From: Victivallales bacterium
GTDB taxonomy: Bacteria; Verrucomicrobiota; Lentisphaeria; Victivallales; UBA1829
Assembly: GCA_016285335.1 (NCBI GenBank)
Contig: JAEEQO010000076.1
Location: 1 to 12,187, forward strand
DNA: 12,187 nt
Direction: 5' to 3'
A program made the position numbers and the translations under genes. Below are positions 7,201 to 12,187 of this stretch, in pieces (position 1 is the first letter of the stretch; the number at the start of each line of letters is the position of its first letter). The notes under the pieces are model-generated. The model searched no databases. It was not told where the DNA came from and saw only the letters and a list, made by a program, of their open reading frames with translations.

Positions 7201-10018
7201 GACCGCCGGGACCGAGGCGCTTGTGAACGACCTTTCGGTCATTCAGGGCACGCCGTCCTTCACGCTCACGGTCGACGGGACCGAGGCGGCGGGCATCTAC
7301 TCGCTCGCCGAAGGCGCGGAAGGATTCACCGGCACGATCTCCATCGGGAACACCGCGGGCGAAGCGCTCGGCACCCTCACCCTGGAGGGGAACGCGATCC
7401 GGGTCGCCGACAACGAATACACGCTGAATCTGACGGATGATACCTTGTCGGTATCCGTTGCGGAAGTCGTGGTGGAGAAGTATGAATTCCTGGTCAACGG
7501 CGAGGCGCTTTCCGTGCGGAAGGACTTCGTCGACGGGGCATTGTTCGATGCGGTCACGCTCACCACGGAACAGCTCAATTCCTTCGTCTGGCTTGAACCG
7601 GAGGAAGGCGTCACCATCACGGTCAACGGAGTCGCGCTGACGGACGGCAAATGCGATTTCGCCCTGGACAAGATCAGCGAGACCGACAAGATCCAGGTCC
7701 AGCTCACGCAGGGAGAGACCACCCGGACATTCAATATCAACACGCTGAACACCCATATCCCCGAGATCACCGTGGAGGGCACGGCGAATACGCCCGGCGA
7801 CTTCTTCGTCTCCTTCATCAACACCCGGACCATCGTCAAGGCCGACAACGCCGGAAACATCCTGTACTACCGGAATGAGGATTCGCCGGATACGCAGTAC
7901 GGACTGTGGGACTTCAGGACGCATCAGATCGACGGGAAAACGTATTACAGCTACCATTCGACCGAAAGCCACCCCGAGTCGATCGTTTTCACCGGACACA
8001 ATCCCGGCGAACGCGTGATCATGGACGAAAACTACAACGTGGTCGCCCGCATCAGGGCGGTCGCCACGGAAAAGAACAAAGGCGACACGTCGCTTGACGG
8101 GCACGAATTCCTCATGCTCGGCGAGGACCACTACATCGTCCTTTCCTATCTTCAGGTCGAGGTGAACAACATTCCCGACGTGAACATCTACACAGGCGCT
8201 CCCATCGAACACGCGAACAACGCGGTCCTTGTCGCAACGTACATCCAGGAAATCGACCACGGCGAAGTGGTGTTCGACTGGCTCAGCACCGAACACCCCG
8301 AACTGTACAGCATGACCGTCACGGATGAAACGGAGGGCGCGGCCGATTTCACCAACACCGATCCCGAAGTCTATGTGGATTATGTTCATCTCAATGCCAT
8401 CGTCGTGGACGACGACGGGAATCTGGTCGTTTCCTGCCGCCACCTCAACAGCATGATCAAGATCGACCGGAACGGCGGCACGGGGAACCTCCTGTGGGCG
8501 CTGTCCGGCGTCGGCGACGACTTCGGGCTGACCGACGACCAGAAGACCTCCGGGCAGCATTATCTGCGTTATCACGGCAACGGCTACTTCTCCGCATTCA
8601 ACAATAACAACGACCAGGGTCCCACCGACCTCGTCCTCTACCATCTGAACGAGGACGGGACCGTGCTGGACGAAAACGACGGCTTCCAAAGCTGGCTCGT
8701 ACCCGGCACGACGAAGATCGAAGCGGACCTCCCGTGTCCTCCGCACGACACCTATGCGTGCGGTTCGTTCCAGCTGCTCGGCGACTACGGCGTGGCAGGC
8801 TGGGGATGGAACATCTCCGGCGACGAACTGGTCACGGAGTTCAAGCTTGACGACCCCTCGGCCATCTCGTTCCAGCTGCGTTCCCTCTACAGCAAGGAAG
8901 GAGCCTATGCCACTTACCGCGTGGTGAAATGCCTGTCCGCCGCGCCCGAGTTCACGCTCACACAGCAGGGCGCGGGCTGGAGCACGGTCGAAAACTCCTC
9001 CGGGTATGTATTCTCCGTGGGGCGGCAGGGAGCGGATGGCGCATTGCAAGTCGGGTATTCCGGCACCGCCTGCGATCTTTTCAACCTGCCGAACGGCGAA
9101 TATGTCGCGAAGGTGACGGAAAAAGACCTCGGCGTTTCCTCGGCGAAATCGACTCTGAAGGTCGAAGACAATAAGTCCGCCGTGGCCGTCGTTTCGACGG
9201 AAAACGGGATCGATGACCTGTTCTTTGCGAAAGCAAACGGGACCTGGGACAAACTCTATCTTGCCCAGCACAACGGCTCCGTCGGCGATTGGAAGGGCAC
9301 AGGCGAAAGGGTCTCCGTGAAGGGGAAAAACCGGATCGCCGACCTCTTCTTCGGCTCGAATGACGCCAACATCCTGTGCCTGACCGACGATTCCAACGGA
9401 GACGCCATCGTCCTGGACGACGAGTTCACCGATCTGCCGGAAAGCATTGCAAAACAGCAGGCGCGTATCGCGCAGATCGACGAGATCCGCGCCGGCGCGG
9501 GCGACGACGTCGTGGATCTGACAAGCCAGAAGTATGAGTACATCGGCACCGGCATGACCGTCCGCGGCGGCGACGGCAGCGACGTCATCTGGGCGAGCAA
9601 GGGCAGCAATACCCTCTTCGGCGACTCTGGAAACGACCGCATCTCCGGAGCGTCCGGCAACGACGTGATCGTCGGCGGCAGCGGCAGCGACCGCTTGCAC
9701 GGCGGAGGCGGCAGCGACATCTTCACGTTCTGCGACAACTGGGGCTCTGACACGGTGCAGCAGCTCGAATCCGGTACGGTCACGCTGTGGTTCGCACACG
9801 GCAGCGAAACGAACTGGAACGCCGAGACGCTGACCTACACCGAAGACTCGAACAGCGTCACGGTCAAGGGGGTTTCCGCCGATAAGATCACCCTCAAGTT
9901 CGGCGAGAACAGCCCCGAGGACGCCGCTCAGTTCGCATCGCTCTTCGCCATGGGTGCGTTCGACGCGTTTACCTCGCGGAAAGTCTTCGAGGAATCCGGC
10001 ATCCTCGCAAGCAATTGA
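4205..10018 (+). CDS. Giant multidomain secreted protein: SLS repeats, C39-like peptidase, CARDB-like, arylsulfotransferase, RTX tail
   Basis: The gene encodes 1937 residues. The GTG start has AAAGGG (4191-4196) 8 bases upstream. Domains in order: AIDA-type strand-loop-strand repeats (about 10-335) with a linker module (about 336-425); a C39-like peptidase (about 435-715) with Cys447 in YGCGATTTAMILGYYD, His665 in EGHVMAGYGY and Asp682; a CARDB-like Ig domain (about 745-845); a second SLS block and linker module (about 850-1088); an ASST-type arylsulfotransferase (about 1090-1575) with Ig-like N-terminal part and conserved His1300, His1395, Arg1412, His1452; an unassigned region; six RTX nonapeptides (1788-1842) and a C-terminal tail. 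ASSTs move sulfate between phenolic esters without PAPS. There is no signal peptide and no beta-barrel; with the RTX tail, type I secretion is the likeliest route. The gene is monocistronic. Domains come from motif reading, not a search. Confidence 0.9.
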   Translation: MNTIISSGESSNGIILENDSLTISNGGLATETVVNANGGIRVYGSADNTTVNEGGSAFVYKDGVAGSTNVNTGGRMYVNSGGRASAVTINAGGFVDVSSGGAASGVEVAEGGSFCFVAAPNTDVQWTRGGSSFEMKNGIISGFTWGGGRIQISSGGAVNDAILNSGGVIWVSSGGIANGATVNADGMVTVSRGGIATGTTVNADGFIRLEGGTAENTTLNLSGGAYVLKDGLAGNTTINNGGYMYVNSSGVVSAVTVNAGGKLNVSSGGTVNGVTVNPGGMAEVSSGVISGAVVNADGSLLIYSGTRITGHMTFEDGAVVIPFVGSILDFDLTQTEAGAEALVNDLSILMGTPSFTLTVDGTEAEGVYTLAAGAAGFTGTITVQNTYGADIGTLKLGEKVYIGKDDYTLTLTDDVLTVAVNAPTVTKENGDVLLENTLPQARYMYGCGATTTAMILGYYDLYGCRGMDLSALIEGDVELNPRGSDDVKFKMNDFESNLGKATATMDYVQRFYSKDSLDAIVAFTNTETTPTEELEYSFVDTEEGPVIRTDNWNCIADYLGTGQFWRGNDNLDTTYHPDNFLEQYLLMDNTITITDEETGTQRDIMVGYNDLQYGVYLYVRSRGYSLDMKLCKAHTVDTCGGSFTFEDYMKEIDEGRPVYVIIEGHVMAGYGYNAETREIIFDNCYQADERMAWGGTYNYAKADRPLLSIVTVGMMAADNDTDLAISPFDKEAGVTEKLIVATAEDKLVSEDYCFAGSPLYLSFAVSNLGSTACGPFDASIYIDGELTENIPSMTLDAGTITRLRNVPLVTEFGAGLHTITVRIDPDNGIPETSALNNSEEVPLMVLKEGTNVVEGTKTVDSGEVSKDDYVMNGAGIQVLDGGTAEGTLIQGKVTSQSFNGEVLFTPGLVNISKGGLVQDATVYEYGQLQLSGTAENTTVLEDGNMVIFSGGIASGISVDDEGILSVEAGGTVTGQILLEDEANVTFEEGAILNFDLTGTTAGTEALVNDLSVIQGTPSFTLTVDGTEAAGIYSLAEGAEGFTGTISIGNTAGEALGTLTLEGNAIRVADNEYTLNLTDDTLSVSVAEVVVEKYEFLVNGEALSVRKDFVDGALFDAVTLTTEQLNSFVWLEPEEGVTITVNGVALTDGKCDFALDKISETDKIQVQLTQGETTRTFNINTLNTHIPEITVEGTANTPGDFFVSFINTRTIVKADNAGNILYYRNEDSPDTQYGLWDFRTHQIDGKTYYSYHSTESHPESIVFTGHNPGERVIMDENYNVVARIRAVATEKNKGDTSLDGHEFLMLGEDHYIVLSYLQVEVNNIPDVNIYTGAPIEHANNAVLVATYIQEIDHGEVVFDWLSTEHPELYSMTVTDETEGAADFTNTDPEVYVDYVHLNAIVVDDDGNLVVSCRHLNSMIKIDRNGGTGNLLWALSGVGDDFGLTDDQKTSGQHYLRYHGNGYFSAFNNNNDQGPTDLVLYHLNEDGTVLDENDGFQSWLVPGTTKIEADLPCPPHDTYACGSFQLLGDYGVAGWGWNISGDELVTEFKLDDPSAISFQLRSLYSKEGAYATYRVVKCLSAAPEFTLTQQGAGWSTVENSSGYVFSVGRQGADGALQVGYSGTACDLFNLPNGEYVAKVTEKDLGVSSAKSTLKVEDNKSAVAVVSTENGIDDLFFAKANGTWDKLYLAQHNGSVGDWKGTGERVSVKGKNRIADLFFGSNDANILCLTDDSNGDAIVLDDEFTDLPESIAKQQARIAQIDEIRAGAGDDVVDLTSQKYEYIGTGMTVRGGDGSDVIWASKGSNTLFGDSGNDRISGASGNDVIVGGSGSDRLHGGGGSDIFTFCDNWGSDTVQQLESGTVTLWFAHGSETNWNAETLTYTEDSNSVTVKGVSADKITLKFGENSPEDAAQFASLFAMGAFDAFTSRKVFEESGILASN
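4235..5145 (+). repeat. SLS (AIDA-like) repeat block 1 within the giant gene
   Basis: The protein shows a repeated pattern of about 17-20 residues with GG turns and TxVN strands, such as TTVNEGGSAFVYKDG, TVNADGMVTVSRGG and VTVNAGGKLNVSSGG. Such repeats form a beta-helical stalk and in AIDA-I are glycosylated with heptose. About 60 residues near 48-107 are repeated near 216-275 (offset 168 residues, 504 bases), with matching TT[VL]N, V[YL]KDG, MYVNS and SAVT[IV]NAGG elements, showing growth by internal duplication. Confidence 0.85.
5258..5292 (+). repeat. 35-base identical repeat in the SLS linker module, copy 1
   Basis: These 35 bases are identical to 7250-7284 (offset 1992 bases, 664 codons). 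They encode TPSFTLTVDGTE in a module (LDFDLT...EALVNDLS...GFTGTI...YTLTLTDD) that closes each SLS block. The surrounding protein is also similar, so the whole module of about 90 residues is duplicated. Confidence 0.9.
6760..7150 (+). repeat. SLS repeat block 2 within the giant gene
   Basis: A shorter set of SLS-like repeats (GGTAEGTLIQG, GGLVQDATVYEYG, AENTTVLEDG, GGIASGISVDDEG, GGTVTGQI) separates the CARDB-like domain from the second linker module. It is more diverged than block 1, with more acidic residues and fewer GG turns. Confidence 0.75.
7250..7284 (+). repeat. 35-base identical repeat in the SLS linker module, copy 2
   Basis: This is the second copy of the bases at 5258-5292, in the same reading frame. 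It lies in the linker module that joins SLS block 2 to the arylsulfotransferase domain. Confidence 0.9.
9566..9730 (+). repeat. RTX calcium-binding nonapeptide repeats of the giant protein
   Basis: Six consecutive nonapeptides fit GGxGxDxux: GGDGSDVIW, ASKGSNTLF, GDSGNDRIS, GASGNDVIV, GGSGSDRLH and GGGGSDIFT (residues 1788-1841). A related half-unit AGAGDDVVDL lies upstream. In known RTX proteins such repeats bind Ca2+ outside the cell, drive folding and precede a C-terminal type I secretion signal; about 95 residues follow here, which is compatible. Confidence 0.9.
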
Positions 10019-10032
10019 CACTGCATGCAGTG
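10019..10032 (+). other. 14-base perfect palindrome directly after the giant gene
   Basis: CACTGCATGCAGTG begins at the base after the TGA stop. As RNA it could form a 5-bp stem with loop CATG. No T-run follows closely, so it is not a classical terminator; a role in transcript end formation or protein binding is possible but unsupported. Confidence 0.4.
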
Positions 10033-10089
10033 CTGAAATCGTGTCCGCCGCCCCGAAACAGTTTTTTCTCTGTTTTTACGGTTTTCCGT

Positions 10090-10118
10090 TTGAAAACGGC
10101 CCGGTCCGGTGCTATATT
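10090..10118 (+). promoter_or_regulatory. Predicted promoter of tRNA-His
   Basis: TTGAAA (10090-10095) and TATATT (10113-10118) are separated by 17 bases. Transcription would start near 10125, about a dozen bases before the mature tRNA. The -35 overlaps an inverted repeat GTTTTC/GAAAAC (10081-10086/10092-10097). Confidence 0.65.
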
Positions 10119-10137
10119 ATCTAATACGTTTTTTATG

Positions 10138-10214
10138 GTGGATGTAGCTCAGCTGGTTAGAGCGTCTGACTGTGGCTCAGAATGTCGAGGGTTCGAATCC
10201 CTTCATCCACCCCA
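10138..10214 (+). tRNA. tRNA-His (anticodon GTG)
   Basis: A full cloverleaf can be folded: acceptor stem GTGGATG/CATCCAC (10138-10144/10204-10210), D arm GCTC/GAGC (10147-10150/10160-10163), anticodon stem TCTGA/TCAGA (10165-10169/10177-10181) with loop CTGTGGC and anticodon GTG at 10172-10174, and T arm GAGGG-TTCGAAT-CCCTT with one G-U pair. Base 73 is C (10211) and the base before position 1 is G (10137), so the histidine-specific G-1:C73 pair can form from the encoded sequence. The CCA end is encoded (10212-10214). It supplies histidyl-tRNA for CAC and CAU codons. Confidence 0.97.
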
Positions 10215-10297
10215 TTTTTATGTCCTCATTCCTGCTCAAAAAGAGTAGATTTGATAGAAATCGACAAAACCCGATTTTTCCTGGTTTCGCGGAAAAA

Positions 10298-10318
10298 ATC
10301 GTGAAAAAATCGTGAAAA
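10298..10318 (+). repeat. ATCGTGAAAA tandem pair 1
   Basis: Two copies of ATCGTGAAAA (10298-10307 and 10309-10318) repeat with an 11-base period, close to one DNA helical turn. Confidence 0.85.
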
Positions 10319-10359
10319 ACGGTTGAGCTCAGAATAGATCCCTCTAAGCACACACCGGA

Positions 10360-10375
10360 TTTCACGATCGTGAAA
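10360..10375. repeat. 16-base palindrome containing the ATCGTGAAA motif
   Basis: TTTCACGATCGTGAAA is a perfect palindrome: two head-to-head copies of the motif found in tandem on either side. Such symmetry suits a dimeric DNA-binding protein. Confidence 0.85.
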
Positions 10376-10485
10376 AGCCTGTGCGCCTGTGAACTGTCAC
10401 TGAGCCAGGGGGCATCGTTTTTCCGGAAATCTGAGCACGAATATAGCCGTTTTCTTCAGCAGATTCAAGTTGTTTTTGAACTTAA

Positions 10486-10505
10486 ATCGTGAAAAATCGT
10501 GAAAA
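10486..10505 (+). repeat. ATCGTGAAAA tandem pair 2
   Basis: Two directly adjacent copies of ATCGTGAAAA (10486-10495 and 10496-10505), period 10 bases, about 190 bases after the first pair and in the same orientation. Confidence 0.85.
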
Positions 10506-10678
10506 AACCGGAAAAAAACTGGACGAAGGAGTGTTTTCGACCGGAAAAACAGGCAGGACGGGCAGTACCCGGTATTACTCTATGAAAACCTACCTGCGCT
10601 TCACCCTGAAATGATTCCAGTTTTTTATTCGCGCGAAGAGAACTGAAATAAACACATCTTCTATATATTTCGGATACC

Positions 10679-10711
10679 CTAAGATACCGGATCATAAGCA
10701 GGTTATCTTAG
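10679..10711. repeat. Inverted repeat CTAAGATA/TATCTTAG
   Basis: Perfect 8-base arms at 10679-10686 and 10704-10711, extendable by CC/GG with one bulged T, enclose about 17 bases. GATACC also occurs directly repeated (10673-10678 and 10683-10688). No T-run follows, so it is not a terminator; it may be an operator or recombination site. Confidence 0.6.
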
Positions 10712-10737
10712 AAGGAATCTTGCGATCTGCCTTCCCG

Positions 10738-10763
10738 CCTGTTGCCCCATTGTATCCAACAGG
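10738..10763. repeat. Inverted repeat CCTGTTG/CAACAGG
   Basis: Perfect 7-base arms (10738-10744 and 10757-10763) enclose 12 bases and lie about 56 bases upstream of the next -35 box. A T-run occurs only some 35 bases later, so a terminator role is doubtful. Confidence 0.5.
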
Positions 10764-10818
10764 GGCGACGCGTGTAGGATTATATAGAACAAATAGCTTT
10801 TTTTTCTCGTTTTCCGGG

Positions 10819-10847
10819 TTGACTTTTCGCTCATGTGGTAGTATATT
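10819..10847 (+). promoter_or_regulatory. Predicted sigma70-type promoter of the metallopeptidase-SLS gene
   Basis: TTGACT (10819-10824) and TATATT (10842-10847) are 17 bases apart. The ten bases TTGACTTTTC at the -35 are identical to those at the purD promoter. Transcription would start near 10854, about 68 bases before the ATG at 10922. Confidence 0.75.
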
Positions 10848-10921
10848 GCAATAATAATTATGGATGAGCAACGGGTGTGAAGCCTTTTACGCCGCGAACG
10901 CAGCACAACAGGAGCCAGGTC

Positions 10922-12187
10922 ATGAACCAGAATCGAACCGACGACGAACGTACGACCCGTACGACCCGCATCGTAACACTCGACTTCAACGGCGGCAGCC
11001 ACGTCTACCGCAACCCCGAACTTGGAATGAACATCCCGGTGCGGATCGCGCCGAGCGGGATCTCCGCCGATCGCGCCCGGATGCTTGCAGAAGCCTTGAA
11101 CAGGGATTGTGCGGATTCGCATGTCAGATTCGAGGTCGGAGCGAGCTCCGCTGAAAAGGCAGTCGCCGCAGAGATTGAGGCTGAAAAAGCATCCGAAACA
11201 GTATCCTCTGTCCGCATCGGGTGCACATCCGACTTCGACCAGTACGGCGCGTTCCTCGGGCTGGCGGAGGGGATCGGCAAAGGCGACGCCTTCGTGCTGC
11301 TGGACGATTCCGCAAATGACGCCGAGCTCGTGAACGTGATCCGTCACGAGGCGGGGCACATCCTCGGCACCCTCGACCACGGCGGCGCGGGGCTCGCCCG
11401 GTATGCATGGCAGCATTCAACAACAATCTATAACGGCGGCAGCGGCAACCCCAGCGGATATTATGTAAAATATTTGAAATCAAAAACGACCGAGACGATC
11501 AAATACAAGTATGTTTCCCCTCCATCCGAACTCGACGGCGTTACGTTGCGATACCGTTCGGAGGGCACGGAAATCACTACCGTTTATGACACATACGACT
11601 CGGAATTTCTGGAGAAGCCCGATACGGTCTATTCTTCTCCGACTTATACGACAGAGCTTTACCGTAATGTATCGGGAGGGTCTTTGTCCTCTTTGAGCAT
11701 CTACGGCGGAAGCGCAGACAACTGCTCCGTGTCGGGAGATGTCGGAGTGAGCTTTGAGTATGACCATGACGAAGTAGGCGTCTACGGCAGCTCGTCAGAC
11801 TATGTACGGTATTCCAACTATCAATATCACTTCGGCAGCGCCTCCGGTTGCCTGATCGGCGGGAAGCTTACTGTCGACGGCGGCTGCGTTGCGCGGCAAT
11901 GCGAAGCCGCCTCCATCATCGTAAAAGGGAGCAGACTGGAGCAGAGCTACGACTCCACGCTCGCACCCGACAGTACGAATGGAGATGACCGCCGCACCTT
12001 CAGCTATGCAAGAGCTCAGATCGAGAACTGCAATGTCAGCGGCGGCAATCTGATCGTGGGCCTCGGCGGCGAGGCCAGGAACATCATCGTCAAGTCGGGC
12101 GGGGCCGTAATCGGCAATGACATCTCCATCAATACATGGTATAATAAAAACATTGATGGTGTCGGGTTTCCCGCATACGATGAGGCG
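10922..12187 (+). CDS. Putative secreted zinc metallopeptidase with SLS-like repeats (3' end outside window)
   Basis: The frame is open from the ATG at 10922 to the last base, giving 422 residues with no stop. AGGAG (10910-10914) sits 7 bases before this ATG; an in-frame GTG at 10877 lacks a comparable site. The N-terminal part (about 1-240) holds HEAGHILGTLDH (142-153), a match to the HExxHxxGxx[H/D] signature of metzincin-type zinc peptidases: His142 and His146 as ligands, Glu143 as catalytic base, Asp152 (as in snapalysin) or His153 as third ligand. From about residue 250, glycine-rich SLS-like repeats follow (GGSLSSLSIYGGSADNCSVSG, GGNLIVGLGGEARNIIVKSGG). No signal peptide is seen; the start MNQNRTDDERTTRT is very polar. 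The repeat type matches the giant protein upstream, so a shared export route is plausible. The peptidase family and target are not established. Confidence 0.82.
   Translation, partial: MNQNRTDDERTTRTTRIVTLDFNGGSHVYRNPELGMNIPVRIAPSGISADRARMLAEALNRDCADSHVRFEVGASSAEKAVAAEIEAEKASETVSSVRIGCTSDFDQYGAFLGLAEGIGKGDAFVLLDDSANDAELVNVIRHEAGHILGTLDHGGAGLARYAWQHSTTIYNGGSGNPSGYYVKYLKSKTTETIKYKYVSPPSELDGVTLRYRSEGTEITTVYDTYDSEFLEKPDTVYSSPTYTTELYRNVSGGSLSSLSIYGGSADNCSVSGDVGVSFEYDHDEVGVYGSSSDYVRYSNYQYHFGSASGCLIGGKLTVDGGCVARQCEAASIIVKGSRLEQSYDSTLAPDSTNGDDRRTFSYARAQIENCNVSGGNLIVGLGGEARNIIVKSGGAVIGNDISINTWYNKNIDGVGFPAYDEA

Larger units (their letters stand above)
10215..10860. other. AT-rich gene-free region downstream of tRNA-His
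   Basis: No convincing gene was found in these roughly 650 bases; open frames on the minus strand here lack good starts and recognisable sequence. The stretch is visibly AT-richer than the flanking genes. It carries five ATCGTGAAAA motifs, a 16-base palindrome, two inverted repeats and, at its right end, a promoter. Its position right behind a tRNA gene is typical of integration hot spots, but no integrase and no duplicated tRNA end is visible. Confidence 0.7.

Noticed and set aside
5180..10021. A 1613-codon open frame on the minus strand opposite the giant gene
   Set aside because: Its codons are exact reverse complements of the sense codons. It stays open because the real gene almost never uses TTA, CTA or TCA. 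The product is low-complexity with no recognisable domain, while the + strand shows clear families.
10298..10505. CRISPR array
   Set aside because: The repeated unit is only 10 bases, copies are adjacent or irregularly spaced, there are no spacers of even length, and no cas genes are present.
10465..10695. A 76-codon minus-strand frame in the region after tRNA-His
   Set aside because: Low-complexity ends come from the ATCGTGAAAA repeats read backwards; no ribosome binding site or family resemblance.
10864..11154. A 96-codon frame starting at ATG 10864
   Set aside because: It overlaps the metallopeptidase frame out of register, has no Shine-Dalgarno within the predicted leader and no recognisable sequence; the ATG at 10922 has AGGAG at good spacing and the HExxH protein.

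Overview
The window looks like chromosomal DNA of a GC-rich Gram-negative bacterium. The best guess is the Lentisphaerota/Victivallis-type lineage, or a close relative in the PVC group. This is inferred from a very large protein built of AIDA-like strand-loop-strand (SLS) repeats with an embedded C39-like peptidase, a second SLS protein next to it, and strong avoidance of TTA, CTA and TCA codons. No 16S or other decisive taxonomic marker is present, so the assignment is tentative.

Layout from left to right, all genes on the + strand. Positions 1-1380 hold the C-terminal ATPase part of a SNF2-family helicase whose start lies off the window. A good sigma70-type promoter (1492-1520) leads into purD (1596-2885, GAR synthetase). 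After 38 bases comes a conserved protein with a probable galactose-mutarotase-like fold (2924-3835). These two probably form one transcript, ended by a strong intrinsic terminator (4037-4075). Between the last stop and the terminator lies a train of hairpin-forming direct repeats (3863-4040), including a 50-base unit present twice with one mismatch.

The centre is a single 5.8-kb gene (4205-10018, 1937 aa). In order it encodes an SLS repeat stalk, a C39-like cysteine peptidase domain, a CARDB-like Ig domain, a second SLS block, an arylsulfotransferase (ASST) domain with its conserved His/Arg set, and a C-terminal RTX calcium-binding block. It has no N-terminal signal peptide and no beta-barrel, so type I secretion is the likeliest export route.

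Next is tRNA-His (GTG) with its own promoter. An AT-rich gene-free stretch of about 0.65 kb follows, carrying five copies of ATCGTGAAAA, a 16-base palindrome and inverted repeats; it could be an integration or protein-binding region. A promoter nearly identical in layout to that of purD then drives a gene running off the right edge (10922-12187+): an HExxHxxGxxD metallopeptidase domain followed by SLS-like repeats, again without a signal peptide.

The housekeeping genes (SNF2, purD, tRNA) appear to frame two accessory genes for large secreted or surface enzymes that use the same repeat scaffold with different catalytic domains. The SLS/C39/ASST/RTX fusion is the most unusual content of the window.
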